In this document: piece after piece, positions 44,066 through 61,088 of the stretch
How the letters are laid out: each line of letters begins with the position of its first letter
Position numbering within the stretch: position 1 is the stretch's first letter
NCBI RefSeq assembly: GCF_002236115.1
Contig: NZ_NIWT01000010.1
Location: forward strand, 269,179-333,178
DNA length: 64,000 bases
Reading direction: 5' to 3'
From: Pseudomonas jessenii
Lineage (GTDB): Bacteria; Pseudomonadota; Gammaproteobacteria; Pseudomonadales; Pseudomonadaceae
Made by a program: the position numbers and the translations under genes
Notes under the pieces: model-generated
The model's database searches: none
Told to the model about the DNA's origin: nothing
Seen by the model: only the letters and a program-made list of their open reading frames with translations

Positions 44066-44377
44066 TTAGCCGAGGCTGATCTGCACTTCCACACCGGCCG
44101 CAAGATCAAGCTTCATAAGAGCATCAACGGTTTTATCCGTTGGCTGGACGATGTCCAGAACGCGCTTATGAGTACGGATCTCGTACTGGTCACGCGCGTC
44201 TTTGTTGACGTGCGGGGAGACCAGAACGGTGAACCGCTCTTTACGGGTAGGCAGTGGAATTGGACCACGCACTTGAGCACCAGTACGTTTCGCGGTTTCC
44301 ACGATTTCCTGGGTTGATTGGTCGATCAGGCGATGGTCGAAAGCCTTCAACCTGATACGGATTTGCTGATTTTGCAT
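44066..44377 (-). CDS. rpsJ: 30S ribosomal protein S10 / NusE
   Basis: A 103-residue protein, [20 protein letters not shown], that also acts as NusE in antitermination. It is the first gene of the S10 operon and has its own promoter at 44440-44468, downstream of the tuf terminator. Confidence 0.98.
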
Positions 44378-44439
44378 TGGATTTCAGACTCCGGCTGCTA
44401 TTCCCACCGGGCGCAATACGCCCGTTAAAAGGAGGCGCA

Positions 44440-44468
44440 ATTCTATAGACGCCCCAGATGGGTGTCAA
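44440..44468 (-). promoter_or_regulatory. Promoter of the S10 operon
   Basis: Minus strand: perfect -35 TTGACA (44463-44468), 17-base spacer, -10 TAGAAT (44440-44445), GC-rich discriminator. The leader to the rpsJ ATG is about 55 nt and holds a small hairpin GGGCG-TATTG-CGCCC. Confidence 0.85.
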
Positions 44469-44480
44469 CCCAATAAAAAA

Positions 44481-44499
44481 GCCCCCGCTGAGCGGGGGC
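44481..44499 (-). terminator. tuf terminator
   Basis: Minus strand: GCCCCCGCTCAGCGGGGGC followed by TTTTTTATTG. It is 36 bases after the tuf stop and only 12 bases ahead of the S10 operon -35. Confidence 0.9.
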
Positions 44500-44534
44500 C
44501 TTTCAAAGCATCGAAGCTATCTCAAAAGAGATGC

Positions 44535-45728
44535 TTACTCGATGATTTTGGCTACGACGCCAGCGCCGACGGTACGACCGCCTTCACGGATAGCGAAACG
44601 CAGGCCGTCTTCCATTGCGATGGTCTTGATCAGGGTAACTTCCATCTGGATGTTGTCACCTGGCATTACCATTTCAACGCCTTCTGGCAGCTGGCAGTTA
44701 CCAGTCACGTCAGTAGTACGGAAGTAGAACTGTGGACGGTAGCCTTTGAAGAACGGAGTGTGACGACCGCCCTCTTCCTTGCTCAGAACGTAAACTTCTG
44801 CGGTGAACTTGGTGTGCGGCTTAACCGAACCTGGCTTAACCAGAACCTGGCCACGCTCAACGTCGTCACGCTTGGTACCACGCAGCAGAACGCCGCAGTT
44901 CTCGCCAGCACGACCTTCGTCGAGCAGCTTGCGGAACATTTCAACACCGGTGCAGGTGGTGGTGGTGGTGTCACGCAGACCAACGATTTCCAGTGCATCT
45001 TGAACGCGAACGATACCGCGCTCGATACGACCAGTCACAACAGTACCACGACCCGAGATCGAGAATACGTCTTCGATTGGCATCAGGAATGGCTTGTCGA
45101 TAGCACGCTCTGGTTCTGGGATGTAGCTGTCCAGGGTTTCAACCAGTTTACGAACGGCAGTGGTGCCCATTTCGTTGTCGTCTTTGCCTTCCAGCGCCAT
45201 ACGAGCCGAACCGATGATGATTGGAGTGTCATCGCCCGGGAAGTCGTAGGTGGACAGCAGGTCGCGAACTTCCATCTCGACCAGTTCCAGCAGCTCAGCG
45301 TCGTCTACCAGGTCAGCCTTGTTCAGGAAAACCACGATGTACGGAACGCCTACCTGACGGGACAGCAGGATGTGCTCACGGGTTTGTGGCATCGGACCAT
45401 CAGCGGCCGAGCAAACCAGGATCGCGCCGTCCATCTGGGCAGCACCGGTGATCATGTTCTTCACATAGTCAGCGTGACCTGGGCAGTCAACGTGAGCGTA
45501 GTGACGGATCTTCGAGTTGTACTCGACGTGCGCGGTGTTGATGGTGATACCACGAGCTTTTTCTTCTGGCGCGCTGTCGATTTTATCGAAATCAACGATT
45601 GCGGAACCGAAAACTTCGGAGCAAACGCGAGTCAGAGCTGCGGTCAGAGTGGTTTTACCGTGGTCAACGTGACCGATGGTGCCAACGTTGACGTGCGGTA
45701 GGGAACGATCAAATTTTTCTTTAGCCAC
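44535..45728 (-). CDS. tuf: Elongation factor Tu
   Basis: A 397-residue GTPase that delivers aminoacyl-tRNA to the ribosome. G1 GHVDHGKT (19-26), G3 DCPGHADYVKNMITGAAQMD and G4 NKAD are all present, followed by domains 2 and 3. It comes 30 bp after fusA, as the last gene of the str operon. No second tuf gene is seen between tRNA-Thr and tRNA-Trp in this window, where tufB normally lies, so this may be the only copy. Confidence 0.98.
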   Translation of the reverse strand: MAKEKFDRSLPHVNVGTIGHVDHGKTTLTAALTRVCSEVFGSAIVDFDKIDSAPEEKARGITINTAHVEYNSKIRHYAHVDCPGHADYVKNMITGAAQMDGAILVCSAADGPMPQTREHILLSRQVGVPYIVVFLNKADLVDDAELLELVEMEVRDLLSTYDFPGDDTPIIIGSARMALEGKDDNEMGTTAVRKLVETLDSYIPEPERAIDKPFLMPIEDVFSISGRGTVVTGRIERGIVRVQDALEIVGLRDTTTTTCTGVEMFRKLLDEGRAGENCGVLLRGTKRDDVERGQVLVKPGSVKPHTKFTAEVYVLSKEEGGRHTPFFKGYRPQFYFRTTDVTGNCQLPEGVEMVMPGDNIQMEVTLIKTIAMEDGLRFAIREGGRTVGAGVVAKIIE

Positions 45729-45758
45729 GACAATTAACTCCTTGCCTAAAGGACTGAA

Positions 45759-47864
45759 TCAGCCTTGTTTTTTGGTTACAGTTTCGACGATGTGCGACGG
45801 AGCTGTATTGTATTTTTTGAATTCCATAGAGTAGCTTGCGCGACCCTGGGACATCGAACGAACGTCGGTCGCATAACCGAACATCTCGCCCAACGGAACT
45901 TCAGCACGGATCACCTTACCGGAGACCGTGTCTTCCATACCCAGAATCATGCCGCGACGACGGTTAAGGTCGCCCATCACGTCACCCATATAGTCTTCAG
46001 GCGTAACAACCTCTACCGCCATGATCGGCTCGAGCAACTCACCACCGCCCTTCTGGGCCAGTTGCTTGGTCGCCATGGAAGCAGCCACCTTAAACGCCAT
46101 CTCGTTCGAGTCGACGTCGTGGTAAGAACCATCAAACACGGTAGCCTTCAGGCCGATCAGCGGATAGCCGGCAACTACGCCGTTCTTCATCTGCTCTTCG
46201 ATACCCTTCTGGATAGCCGGGATGTATTCCTTAGGAACCACACCACCCACTACTTCGTTCACGAATTGCAGACCTTCCTGACCTTCGTCAGCAGGAGCAA
46301 AACGGATCCAGCAATGGCCGAACTGGCCACGACCGCCGGACTGACGAACGAACTTGCCTTCGATTTCGCAATTCTTCGTGATGCGCTCACGATACGAAAC
46401 CTGAGGCTTACCGATGTTGGCTTCGACGTTGAACTCACGGCGCATCCGGTCAACCAGGATGTCCAGGTGCAACTCGCCCATGCCAGAGATGATCGTTTGA
46501 CCAGTCTCTTCATCAGTCTTGACGCGGAAAGACGGGTCTTCCTGAGCAAGTTTGCCCAGAGCGATACCCATTTTTTCCTGGTCATCCTTGGTCTTAGGCT
46601 CTACGGCAACCGAAATAACCGGCTCCGGGAAGTCCATGCGAACCAGGATGATTGGCTTGTCAGCGTTGCACAAGGTTTCACCAGTGGTGACGTCCTTCAT
46701 GCCGATCAGGGCCGCGATGTCACCAGCGCGTACTTCCTTGATCTCTTCACGGGCGTTTGCGTGCATTTGCACCATACGACCCACGCGCTCTTTCTTGCCT
46801 TTGACCGAGTTGATCACGCCGTCGCCGGAGGCCAACACGCCCGAGTAAACACGGACGAAAGTCAAGGTACCCACGAATGGGTCGGTAGCGATCTTGAACG
46901 CCAGAGCCGAGAACGGCTCGTTGTCGTCTGCATGACGCTCCATCTGCTTTTCCTCGTCATCCGGGTCAGTACCCTTGATGGCAGGAATGTCGGTTGGAGC
47001 CGGCAGGTAGTCGATAACGGCGTCGAGAACCAGGGGAACACCCTTGTTCTTGAAGGAAGAACCGCAAACAGCCAGAACGATCTCACCAGCGATAGTACGC
47101 TGACGCAGAGCACCCTTGATTTCCTCGACGGTGAGTTCTTCACCCTCAAGGTACTTGTTCATCAGCTCTTCGCTGGCCTCGGCCGCAGCCTCAACCATGT
47201 TGTTGCGCCACTCTTCAGCCAGTTCCTGCAATTCAGCAGGGATGGCTTCACGACGAGGGGTCATACCCTTGTCGGCATCGTTCCAGTAAACGGCTTCCAT
47301 GGTCATCAGATCGATCTGACCCTGGAAGTTGTCCTCGGAACCGATAGCCAGCTGGATAGGCACCGGAGTGTGACCCAGACGCTGCTTGATCTGAGCGATC
47401 ACGCGCAGGAAGTTCGCACCGGCACGGTCCATCTTGTTCACGTAAACGATACGTGGAACACCGTACTTGTTGGCTTGACGCCATACGGTTTCGGACTGAG
47501 GCTCAACGCCGGAAGTACCGCAGAACACAACGACCGCGCCGTCGAGTACACGCAGGGAACGTTCAACTTCAATGGTGAAGTCTACGTGGCCCGGGGTATC
47601 GATGACGTTGAAACGGTACTGGTCTTTGTGCTGCTTGGCGGAACCCTGCCAGAAGGCGGTAATGGCAGCAGAAGTAATGGTAATACCACGCTCCTGCTCC
47701 TGCACCATCCAGTCTGTGGTCGCGGCGCCGTCATGCACCTCGCCCATTTTGTGACTTTTGCCAGTGTAAAAAAGGACGCGCTCAGTGGTGGTGGTTTTAC
47801 CAGCATCCACGTGTGCAACGATACCAATGTTACGGTAGCGATTAATCGGTGTTGTACGAGCCAT
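45759..47864 (-). CDS. fusA: Elongation factor G
   Basis: A 701-residue translocase GTPase. P-loop AHVDAGKT at residues 17-24, G3 DTPGHVDF, G4 NKMD. Domains II-V follow at normal length, with DVRSMSQGRASYSMEF at the C-terminus as in EF-G1. It acts in ribosome translocation and recycling. It lies 30 bp after rpsG and 30 bp before tuf. Confidence 0.98.
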   Translation of the reverse strand: MARTTPINRYRNIGIVAHVDAGKTTTTERVLFYTGKSHKMGEVHDGAATTDWMVQEQERGITITSAAITAFWQGSAKQHKDQYRFNVIDTPGHVDFTIEVERSLRVLDGAVVVFCGTSGVEPQSETVWRQANKYGVPRIVYVNKMDRAGANFLRVIAQIKQRLGHTPVPIQLAIGSEDNFQGQIDLMTMEAVYWNDADKGMTPRREAIPAELQELAEEWRNNMVEAAAEASEELMNKYLEGEELTVEEIKGALRQRTIAGEIVLAVCGSSFKNKGVPLVLDAVIDYLPAPTDIPAIKGTDPDDEEKQMERHADDNEPFSALAFKIATDPFVGTLTFVRVYSGVLASGDGVINSVKGKKERVGRMVQMHANAREEIKEVRAGDIAALIGMKDVTTGETLCNADKPIILVRMDFPEPVISVAVEPKTKDDQEKMGIALGKLAQEDPSFRVKTDEETGQTIISGMGELHLDILVDRMRREFNVEANIGKPQVSYRERITKNCEIEGKFVRQSGGRGQFGHCWIRFAPADEGQEGLQFVNEVVGGVVPKEYIPAIQKGIEEQMKNGVVAGYPLIGLKATVFDGSYHDVDSNEMAFKVAASMATKQLAQKGGGELLEPIMAVEVVTPEDYMGDVMGDLNRRRGMILGMEDTVSGKVIRAEVPLGEMFGYATDVRSMSQGRASYSMEFKKYNTAPSHIVETVTKKQG

Positions 47865-47894
47865 AAAGCCCTCGCAAAATTAGTGACGCTAAAA

Positions 47895-48368
47895 TTAGAA
47901 GCGGTAGTGCGAGAAAGCCTTGTTGGCTTCAGCCATACGGTGAACGTCTTCACGCTTCTTAACTGCAGCACCTTTACCTTCGGCAGCGTCCAACAGTTCG
48001 CCAGCCAAACGCAGAGCCATAGACTTCTCGCCGCGCTTGCGGGCGTAGTCTACCAACCAGCGCATTGCCAGAGCGTTACGACGGGAAGGACGAACCTCGA
48101 CCGGAACCTGGTAAGTAGCACCACCAACGCGGCGCGACTTCACTTCGACCAGCGGAGCGATGGCGTCGAGTGCTTTTTCGAAGAGTTCCAGGGGATCGGT
48201 GCCGGCCTTACGAGCCTTCACGGTATCCAGGGCACCATAAACGATACGCTCGGCAACGGCTTTCTTGCCGCTTTCCATTACGTGGTTCATGAATTTGGCG
48301 AGGATTTGGCTTCCGTATTTCGGATCGTCCAGAATCTCACGCTTGGCTGCTACGCGACGTCTTGGCAT
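47895..48368 (-). CDS. rpsG: 30S ribosomal protein S7
   Basis: A 157-residue head-domain initiator protein, MPRRRVAAKREILDDPKYGS; VEVRPSRRNALAMRWLVDYA is the rRNA-binding region. In E. coli it regulates the str operon by binding the rpsL-rpsG spacer; the spacer here is 108 bp (48369-48476). Confidence 0.98.
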   Translation of the reverse strand: MPRRRVAAKREILDDPKYGSQILAKFMNHVMESGKKAVAERIVYGALDTVKARKAGTDPLELFEKALDAIAPLVEVKSRRVGGATYQVPVEVRPSRRNALAMRWLVDYARKRGEKSMALRLAGELLDAAEGKGAAVKKREDVHRMAEANKAFSHYRF

Positions 48369-48476
48369 TGATAAGCCCTCAAACGGTCTTCAGGTTAGCC
48401 CGGGACAGCTCCTATGGATGCGTGCCCGACCTTACTCTTATCGACTCAATAAAATGAAAAACTGCAAAACGGCCGA

Positions 48477-48848
48477 TTACTTCGGACGCTTGGTACCGTA
48501 CTTCGAACGACCCTGGTTACGACCTTTAACACCGGAAGTATCCAACGAACCGCGAACGGTGTGGTAACGAACACCTGGCAAGTCTTTTACACGACCGCCG
48601 CGGATCAGTACCACGCTGTGCTCTTGCAGGTTGTGGCCTTCACCACCGATGTACGAGGAAACCTCGAAACCGTTGGTCAGGCGCACACGGCATACTTTAC
48701 GCAGTGCCGAGTTAGGTTTTTTCGGCGTGGTGGTGTACACACGGGTGCACACGCCACGGCGTTGCGGGCAGTTCTGCAGCGCAGGCACGTCGGATTTCTC
48801 GACGATACGCTTACGCGGCTGACGTACCAGCTGGTTGATAGTTGCCAT
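48477..48848 (-). CDS. rpsL: 30S ribosomal protein S12
   Basis: A 123-residue decoding-centre protein. Residues that determine streptomycin response, Lys43 ([10 protein letters not shown]) and Lys88 ([13 protein letters not shown]), are wild-type. PGVRY carries the Asp89-region methylthiolation site. It is the first gene of the str operon, with a promoter at 48940-48968. Confidence 0.98.
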
Positions 48849-48939
48849 CTACTAGCTCCACTGTTGTCTTGCGACGCTATTGTCTTGCAAGAAAAGCAAA
48901 ATGGCAGGAACGAGTTCCCGCCAAATTTAGGGGTACAAG

Positions 48940-48968
48940 AGTCTAAAGAGGATCTTGTCCCCAGTCAA
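48940..48968 (-). promoter_or_regulatory. Promoter of the str operon (rpsL)
   Basis: Minus strand: -35 TTGACT (48963-48968), 17-base spacer, -10 TAGACT (48940-48945). It lies about 95 bases after the rpoC stop and 90 bases before rpsL; no strong terminator separates it from rpoC. Confidence 0.65.
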
Positions 48969-49064
48969 GGCAAGGCCCCGCCCTCCCCGCTCATCCAATC
49001 TCGACAATTTGTCTCGATTCGATGAACGGAGTGACCAGGGCCTCACACTCATTTACCGCAGAAC

Positions 49065-53264
<4,200 letters not shown>

Positions 53265-53328
53265 GGCCTTTCCTCCTGGCGGAGCAGAGAGCGGGCAATC
53301 CTGCCCCGCTCTCGATTCGCGTCACGTG

Positions 53329-57402
<4,074 letters not shown>

Positions 57403-57550
57403 CAGCGTTCCCCAGCTTGGTCACCTGCTTGTTTGGCCCCTCCCGACGGGAGCAGCCAGAAAATCGTGCAAACCCCATGGTTTGCGCCACCGCATCGGGT
57501 GGTTACAGCACGTTATCAGCGCCGACCCAGTCGGCTGCCAATAACGGAAA

Positions 57551-57576
57551 AAGGCCGGTGGCAAGAGCCACCAGCC
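57551..57576 (-). terminator. Attenuator hairpin between rplL and rpoB
   Basis: Minus strand: GGC-T-GGTGGC-TCTT-GCCACC-G-GCC followed by TTTTTCCG, a partial terminator shape 47 bases after the rplL stop. E. coli has an attenuator at the same place that sets the ratio of L7/L12 to RNA polymerase. The 220-bp rplL-rpoB spacer holds no gene. Confidence 0.72.
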
Positions 57577-57622
57577 ATCAGCCTGTCGCTTAACGCTCGG
57601 GCTGGAGGAGCAAAGTCGATGC

Positions 57623-57988
57623 TTACTTCAGCTCGACTTTAGCGCCTGCTTCTTCCAGAGCTGCTTTGGCTTTGTCAGCTGCGTCTTTGGCAACAGCTTC
57701 CAGAACCATGGCAGGTGCGCCGTCAACTACAGCCTTGGCTTCTTTCAAGCCCAGACCGGTCAGTTCACGTACAGCCTTGATCACGTTAACTTTCTTCTCG
57801 CCAGCTTCGGTCAGCATGACGTTGAATTCGGTTTGCTCTTCAGCAACGGCAGCAGCAACAGCTGGACCAGCCGATGCAGCAGCAGCGGTAACGCCGAATT
57901 TTTCTTCGAAAGCTTTGATCAGCTCAACAACTTCCATTACGGACATGTTGCCAACTGCTTCAAGGATATCGTTCTGAGAGATAGACAT
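57623..57988 (-). CDS. rplL: 50S ribosomal protein L7/L12
   Basis: A 121-residue stalk protein. N-terminal dimerisation helices (EAVGNMSVMEVVELIKAFEE), an Ala-rich hinge, and the factor-binding C-domain (KVNVIKAVRELTGLGLKEAK). It lies 75 bp after rplJ. Confidence 0.98.
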   Translation of the reverse strand: MSISQNDILEAVGNMSVMEVVELIKAFEEKFGVTAAAASAGPAVAAAVAEEQTEFNVMLTEAGEKKVNVIKAVRELTGLGLKEAKAVVDGAPAMVLEAVAKDAADKAKAALEEAGAKVELK

Positions 57989-58063
57989 GAATCTAATTCC
58001 TGATATTGGGGACGGCCTACGCGACCATCGAAAAAAACAAAAAACGCGAGAAGTTGACGAGCC

Positions 58064-58564
58064 TTAGGCTGCAGCAGCTTCTTTCTGGTCGCGAATTGCC
58101 GCCAGAGTACGAGCCAACTTGCTGGTAGCGCCTTGAATCACGCTCATCAGCTGAGAAATTGCTTCGTCACGGGTCGGCAGAGTTGCCAGTACGTCGATTT
58201 GGTTAGCTGCGAGGAACTTGCCCTCGAACGCAGCTGCCTTGATCTCGAACTTGTCCTGACCCTTTGCGAATTCCTTGAAGATCCGGGCAGCAGCGCCTGG
58301 ATGTTCTTTGGAGAACGCAATCAGGGTAGGGCCAGTGAACACGTCGTTGAGGACACTGAATTCAGTGTCAGCAACAGCGCGCTTGAGCAGGGTGTTACGT
58401 ACAACACGTACGTAAACGCCAGCTTCACGAGCCTCTTTACGGAGTCCGGTCATCGCGCCTACTGTTACGCCACGGGCATCAGCCACGACAGCGGACAGAG
58501 CGACTTTGGCAGCCTCGTTGACTTCAGCGACGATGGCCTTCTTGTCTTCGAGTTTAATTGCCAC
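58064..58564 (-). CDS. rplJ: 50S ribosomal protein L10
   Basis: A 166-residue stalk-base protein that anchors L7/L12 dimers through its C-terminal helix. Starts with GTG at 58564 (V/MAIKLEDKKAIVAEVNEAAK), preceded by GGAG. In E. coli the L10-L12 complex binds the rplJ leader to repress translation; a 198-bp leader with a matching long-range stem is present here. Confidence 0.97.
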   Translation of the reverse strand: MAIKLEDKKAIVAEVNEAAKVALSAVVADARGVTVGAMTGLRKEAREAGVYVRVVRNTLLKRAVADTEFSVLNDVFTGPTLIAFSKEHPGAAARIFKEFAKGQDKFEIKAAAFEGKFLAANQIDVLATLPTRDEAISQLMSVIQGATSKLARTLAAIRDQKEAAAA

Positions 58565-58655
58565 GGGTTTAACTCCTGCTTGTTACCGTTTCATCTGGTC
58601 GAAACCGGATGTCGTTTTGGTGTCTGATTCGGTAAGGAACCGGGAGCACCATCTG

Positions 58656-58690
58656 CGTAGGCTTGTGGTTTAAGACTTGCGTCGCCTACG
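58656..58690 (-). promoter_or_regulatory. rplJ leader stem, possible L10(L12)4 binding site
   Basis: Within the 198-bp rplA-rplJ spacer, CGTAGGC (58656-58662) and GCCTACG (58684-58690) form a 7-bp stem around a 21-base loop. A second hairpin, CCAATT-N4-AATTGG, is at 58721-58736. Position fits L10 autoregulation; binding is not shown. Confidence 0.5.
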
Positions 58691-58762
58691 GTCTTGGATA
58701 GCCCCCGCCAGGCAGGGACCCCAATTTTTCAATTGGCGCAATCGCTTGCACCAATCTGTGTC

Positions 58763-59458
58763 TTACGCGTCGAGCGAGCTTTGGTCGATGACCAGACCTG
58801 GGCCCATAGTGGTGCTCAGGGTAACGCGCTTGACGTAAATGCCTTTCGAGGAAGCTGGCTTGATACGCTTCAGATCAGCGATCAGGGCTTCAACGTTTTC
58901 CTTCAGCTTGACGGCGTCGAAGCCGATCTTGCCAACGGAAGTGTGGATGATGCCGTTTTTGTCGGTGCGATAACGAACCTGACCAGCCTTGGCGTTTTTA
59001 ACCGCGGTAGCTACGTCTGGGGTTACGGTGCCGACTTTAGGGTTAGGCATCAGGCCACGTGGACCGAGGATCTGACCCAACTGACCTACAACGCGCATTG
59101 CATCCGGGGATGCGATCACTACGTCATAGTTCAGGTCGCCGCCTTTCATTTCGGCAGCCAGGTCGTCCATGCCTACGCGGTCAGCGCCGGCAGCCAGAGC
59201 GGCTTCAGCAGCTGGACCCTGGGTGAACACAGCAACGCGAACGGTCTTGCCAGTGCCGTGCGGCAGCACAGTAGCGCTACGAACGACCTGGTCGGATTTA
59301 CGCGGGTCAACACCCAGGTTTACAGCTACGTCGAACGACTCGCTGAACTTGACAGTCGACAGCTCGGCCAGCAGGGCAGCAGCGTCTACAAAGTTGTAGG
59401 CCTTGCCTGCTTCGATTTTGCCGGCGATAGCCTTTTGACGCTTGGTCAGCTTAGCCAT
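58763..59458 (-). CDS. rplA: 50S ribosomal protein L1
   Basis: A 231-residue protein of the mobile L1 stalk, acting in E-site tRNA release and as repressor of its own operon in E. coli. Start MAKLTKRQKAIAGKIEAGKA; GPRGLMPNPKVGTVTPDVAT is the signature. Overlaps the rplK stop by 1 bp (TAATG). Confidence 0.98.
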   Translation of the reverse strand: MAKLTKRQKAIAGKIEAGKAYNFVDAAALLAELSTVKFSESFDVAVNLGVDPRKSDQVVRSATVLPHGTGKTVRVAVFTQGPAAEAALAAGADRVGMDDLAAEMKGGDLNYDVVIASPDAMRVVGQLGQILGPRGLMPNPKVGTVTPDVATAVKNAKAGQVRYRTDKNGIIHTSVGKIGFDAVKLKENVEALIADLKRIKPASSKGIYVKRVTLSTTMGPGLVIDQSSLDA

Positions 59459-59889
59459 TACACACCCTCCACGTTAAGGCCCATGCTACGAGCAGAACCG
59501 GCGATGGTACGCACGGCTGCTTCCATATCAGCTGCAGTCAGATCCGCGTTTTTGGTTTTCGCGATTTCTTCCAGCTGAGCACGGGTCACGGTGCCAACCT
59601 TAACGGTGTTCGGACGAGCGGAACCGCTGGTCAGACCGGCCGCCTTCTTCAGCAGAACCGAAGCAGGGGTGGATTTGGTTTCGAAAGTGAAGCTACGGTC
59701 GCTGTAGACAGTGATGATCACTGGAGTCGGCAGACCTGGCTCAAGACCCTGAGTACGGGCGTTGAAAGCCTTGCAGAATTCCATGATGTTCACGCCGTGC
59801 TGACCCAGAGCAGGACCAACAGGTGGGCTTGGGTTAGCCTGAGCGGCCTTCACTTGCAGCTTGATGTAAGCGGTAATCTTCTTGGCCAT
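59458..59889 (-). CDS. rplK: 50S ribosomal protein L11
   Basis: A 143-residue protein of the GTPase-associated centre, needed for RelA activation and target of thiostrepton-type drugs. The ATG ending at 59889 (MAKKITAYIKLQVKAAQANP) is the family start; four upstream codons in frame are unlikely to be used. It lies 117 bp after nusG beyond a hairpin. Confidence 0.97.
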   Translation of the reverse strand: MAKKITAYIKLQVKAAQANPSPPVGPALGQHGVNIMEFCKAFNARTQGLEPGLPTPVIITVYSDRSFTFETKSTPASVLLKKAAGLTSGSARPNTVKVGTVTRAQLEEIAKTKNADLTAADMEAAVRTIAGSARSMGLNVEGV

Positions 59890-59964
59890 GAGGCACTCCA
59901 ATTACGGGTTCGAACGCCTCGAGAGGCTCCCCGGTTACTTGCGCGTTTATCCCAGTGACGACAA

Positions 59965-59991
59965 AACCCCACAGCCTACGGCTGCGGGGTT
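59965..59991 (-). terminator. Hairpin/terminator between nusG and rplK
   Basis: Stem AACCCC-A-CAGCC / GGCTG-C-GGGGTT with loop TAC, followed on the minus strand by TTTTGTCG. Probably ends or attenuates the secE-nusG transcript. Confidence 0.75.
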
Positions 59992-60006
59992 GGGATTTTT
60001 GTTCAA

Positions 60007-60540
60007 CTAGACCTTTTCGACCTGGCTGAACTCGAGCTCCACCGGAGTAGAGCGACCGAAAATGAGCACTGCGACCTGAATCCGGCTCTTTTCGTAGTTA
60101 ACTTCTTCAACAACACCGGTAAAGTCCGCAAACGGACCGTCGTTGACGCGCACCGACTCACCCGGCTCGAACAACGTCTTCGGCTTCGGCTTGTCGCTAC
60201 CATCGGCAACGCGACGCAGAATGGCTTCTGCTTCTTTATCGGTGATTGGCGCAGGCTTATCAGCAGTACCGCCGATGAAACCCATCACCCGAGGAGTATC
60301 CTTGACCAAGTGCCAAGTACCCTCGTTCATATCCATCTGCACCAGCACATAGCCAGGGAAGAATTTGCGCTCGCTTTTGCGCTTCTGGCCATTGCGCATT
60401 TCAACCACTTCTTCAGTGGGAACCAGAATCTCGCCGAAGCCATCTTCCATACCGGCCAGCTTTACGCGCTCGATCAGCGAGCGCATTACATGCTTCTCGT
60501 AACCGGAGTAAGCATGCACAACATACCAACGCTTAGCCAC
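60007..60540 (-). CDS. nusG: Transcription termination/antitermination factor NusG
   Basis: A 177-residue factor that binds RNA polymerase by its NGN domain (residues 1-115; KRWYVVHAYSGYEKHVMRSL) and Rho or S10 by its KOW domain (GESVRVNDGPFADFTGVVEE). 9 bp after secE. It links transcription to translation of this very ribosomal cluster. Confidence 0.98.
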   Translation of the reverse strand: MAKRWYVVHAYSGYEKHVMRSLIERVKLAGMEDGFGEILVPTEEVVEMRNGQKRKSERKFFPGYVLVQMDMNEGTWHLVKDTPRVMGFIGGTADKPAPITDKEAEAILRRVADGSDKPKPKTLFEPGESVRVNDGPFADFTGVVEEVNYEKSRIQVAVLIFGRSTPVELEFSQVEKV

Positions 60541-60549
60541 GGGACACCC

Positions 60550-60918
60550 TTAGCCGACGATCAAGGAAACAAGCCAGCCGAGCAGGGAATCAAGCCCCCA
60601 CAACAGCAACGCCATAACCAGGACAACAGCCACAACGATCAACGTGGTCTGCGTGGTTTCTTGGCGAGTTGGCCAAACGACTTTACGAATTTCGGTGCGC
60701 GCTTCCTTAACCAGTACAAAGAAAGACTTGCCCTTGACCGTCTGCAGGCCTACAAAGGCAGCTACAGCAGCAATAGCAAGCAATGCGAGTACGCGGTACA
60801 GGATCGGCGAAGCAGAAAAGTACTGATTGCCAACAACACCAACAACCACCAGAGCGACTACTACAAGCCACTTGAGGAGGTCGAAACGAGAGCCTTGAGC
60901 TTCAGCTTTAGGAGTCAT
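60550..60918 (-). CDS. secE: Preprotein translocase subunit SecE
   Basis: A 122-residue inner-membrane protein with three hydrophobic segments (about 16-34, 39-58 and 90-115); the amphipathic stretch EARTEIRKVVWPTRQETTQT is the SecE signature before the last helix, which clamps SecY. It begins 45 bp after tRNA-Trp and is probably on the same transcript. Confidence 0.97.
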   Translation of the reverse strand: MTPKAEAQGSRFDLLKWLVVVALVVVGVVGNQYFSASPILYRVLALLAIAAVAAFVGLQTVKGKSFFVLVKEARTEIRKVVWPTRQETTQTTLIVVAVVLVMALLLWGLDSLLGWLVSLIVG

Positions 60919-60963
60919 CTATGAAGATCCTGTGAAAAGAAAGCCAGACACACCGAGTGAATC

Positions 60964-61039
60964 TGGCAGGTCAGGAGGGAATCGAACCCCCAACCTACGG
61001 TTTTGGAGACCGTCGCTCTGCCAATTGAGCTACTGACCT
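60964..61039 (-). tRNA. tRNA-Trp (anticodon CCA)
   Basis: A 76-nt cloverleaf with acceptor arms AGGTCAG/CTGACCT, anticodon loop CTCCAAA within the ACGGT/ACCGT stem, T-loop GTTCGATTC and an encoded 3' GCCA. It is directly upstream of secE-nusG. Confidence 0.97.
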
Positions 61040-61059
61040 AAAACAAAATCAGGCCGACC

Positions 61060-61088
61060 ATTATGCCGACCCGAAAAAGACTTTACAA
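61060..61088 (-). promoter_or_regulatory. Promoter of tRNA-Trp-secE-nusG
   Basis: Minus strand: -35 TTGTAA (61083-61088), 17-base spacer, -10 CATAAT (61060-61065) and a GC-rich discriminator, about 20 bases upstream of the mature tRNA. Confidence 0.7.

Noticed and set aside
45765..48371. 868-codon open frame antisense to fusA and rpsG
   Set aside because: Opposite strand is conserved fusA/rpsG; no recognisable protein family.
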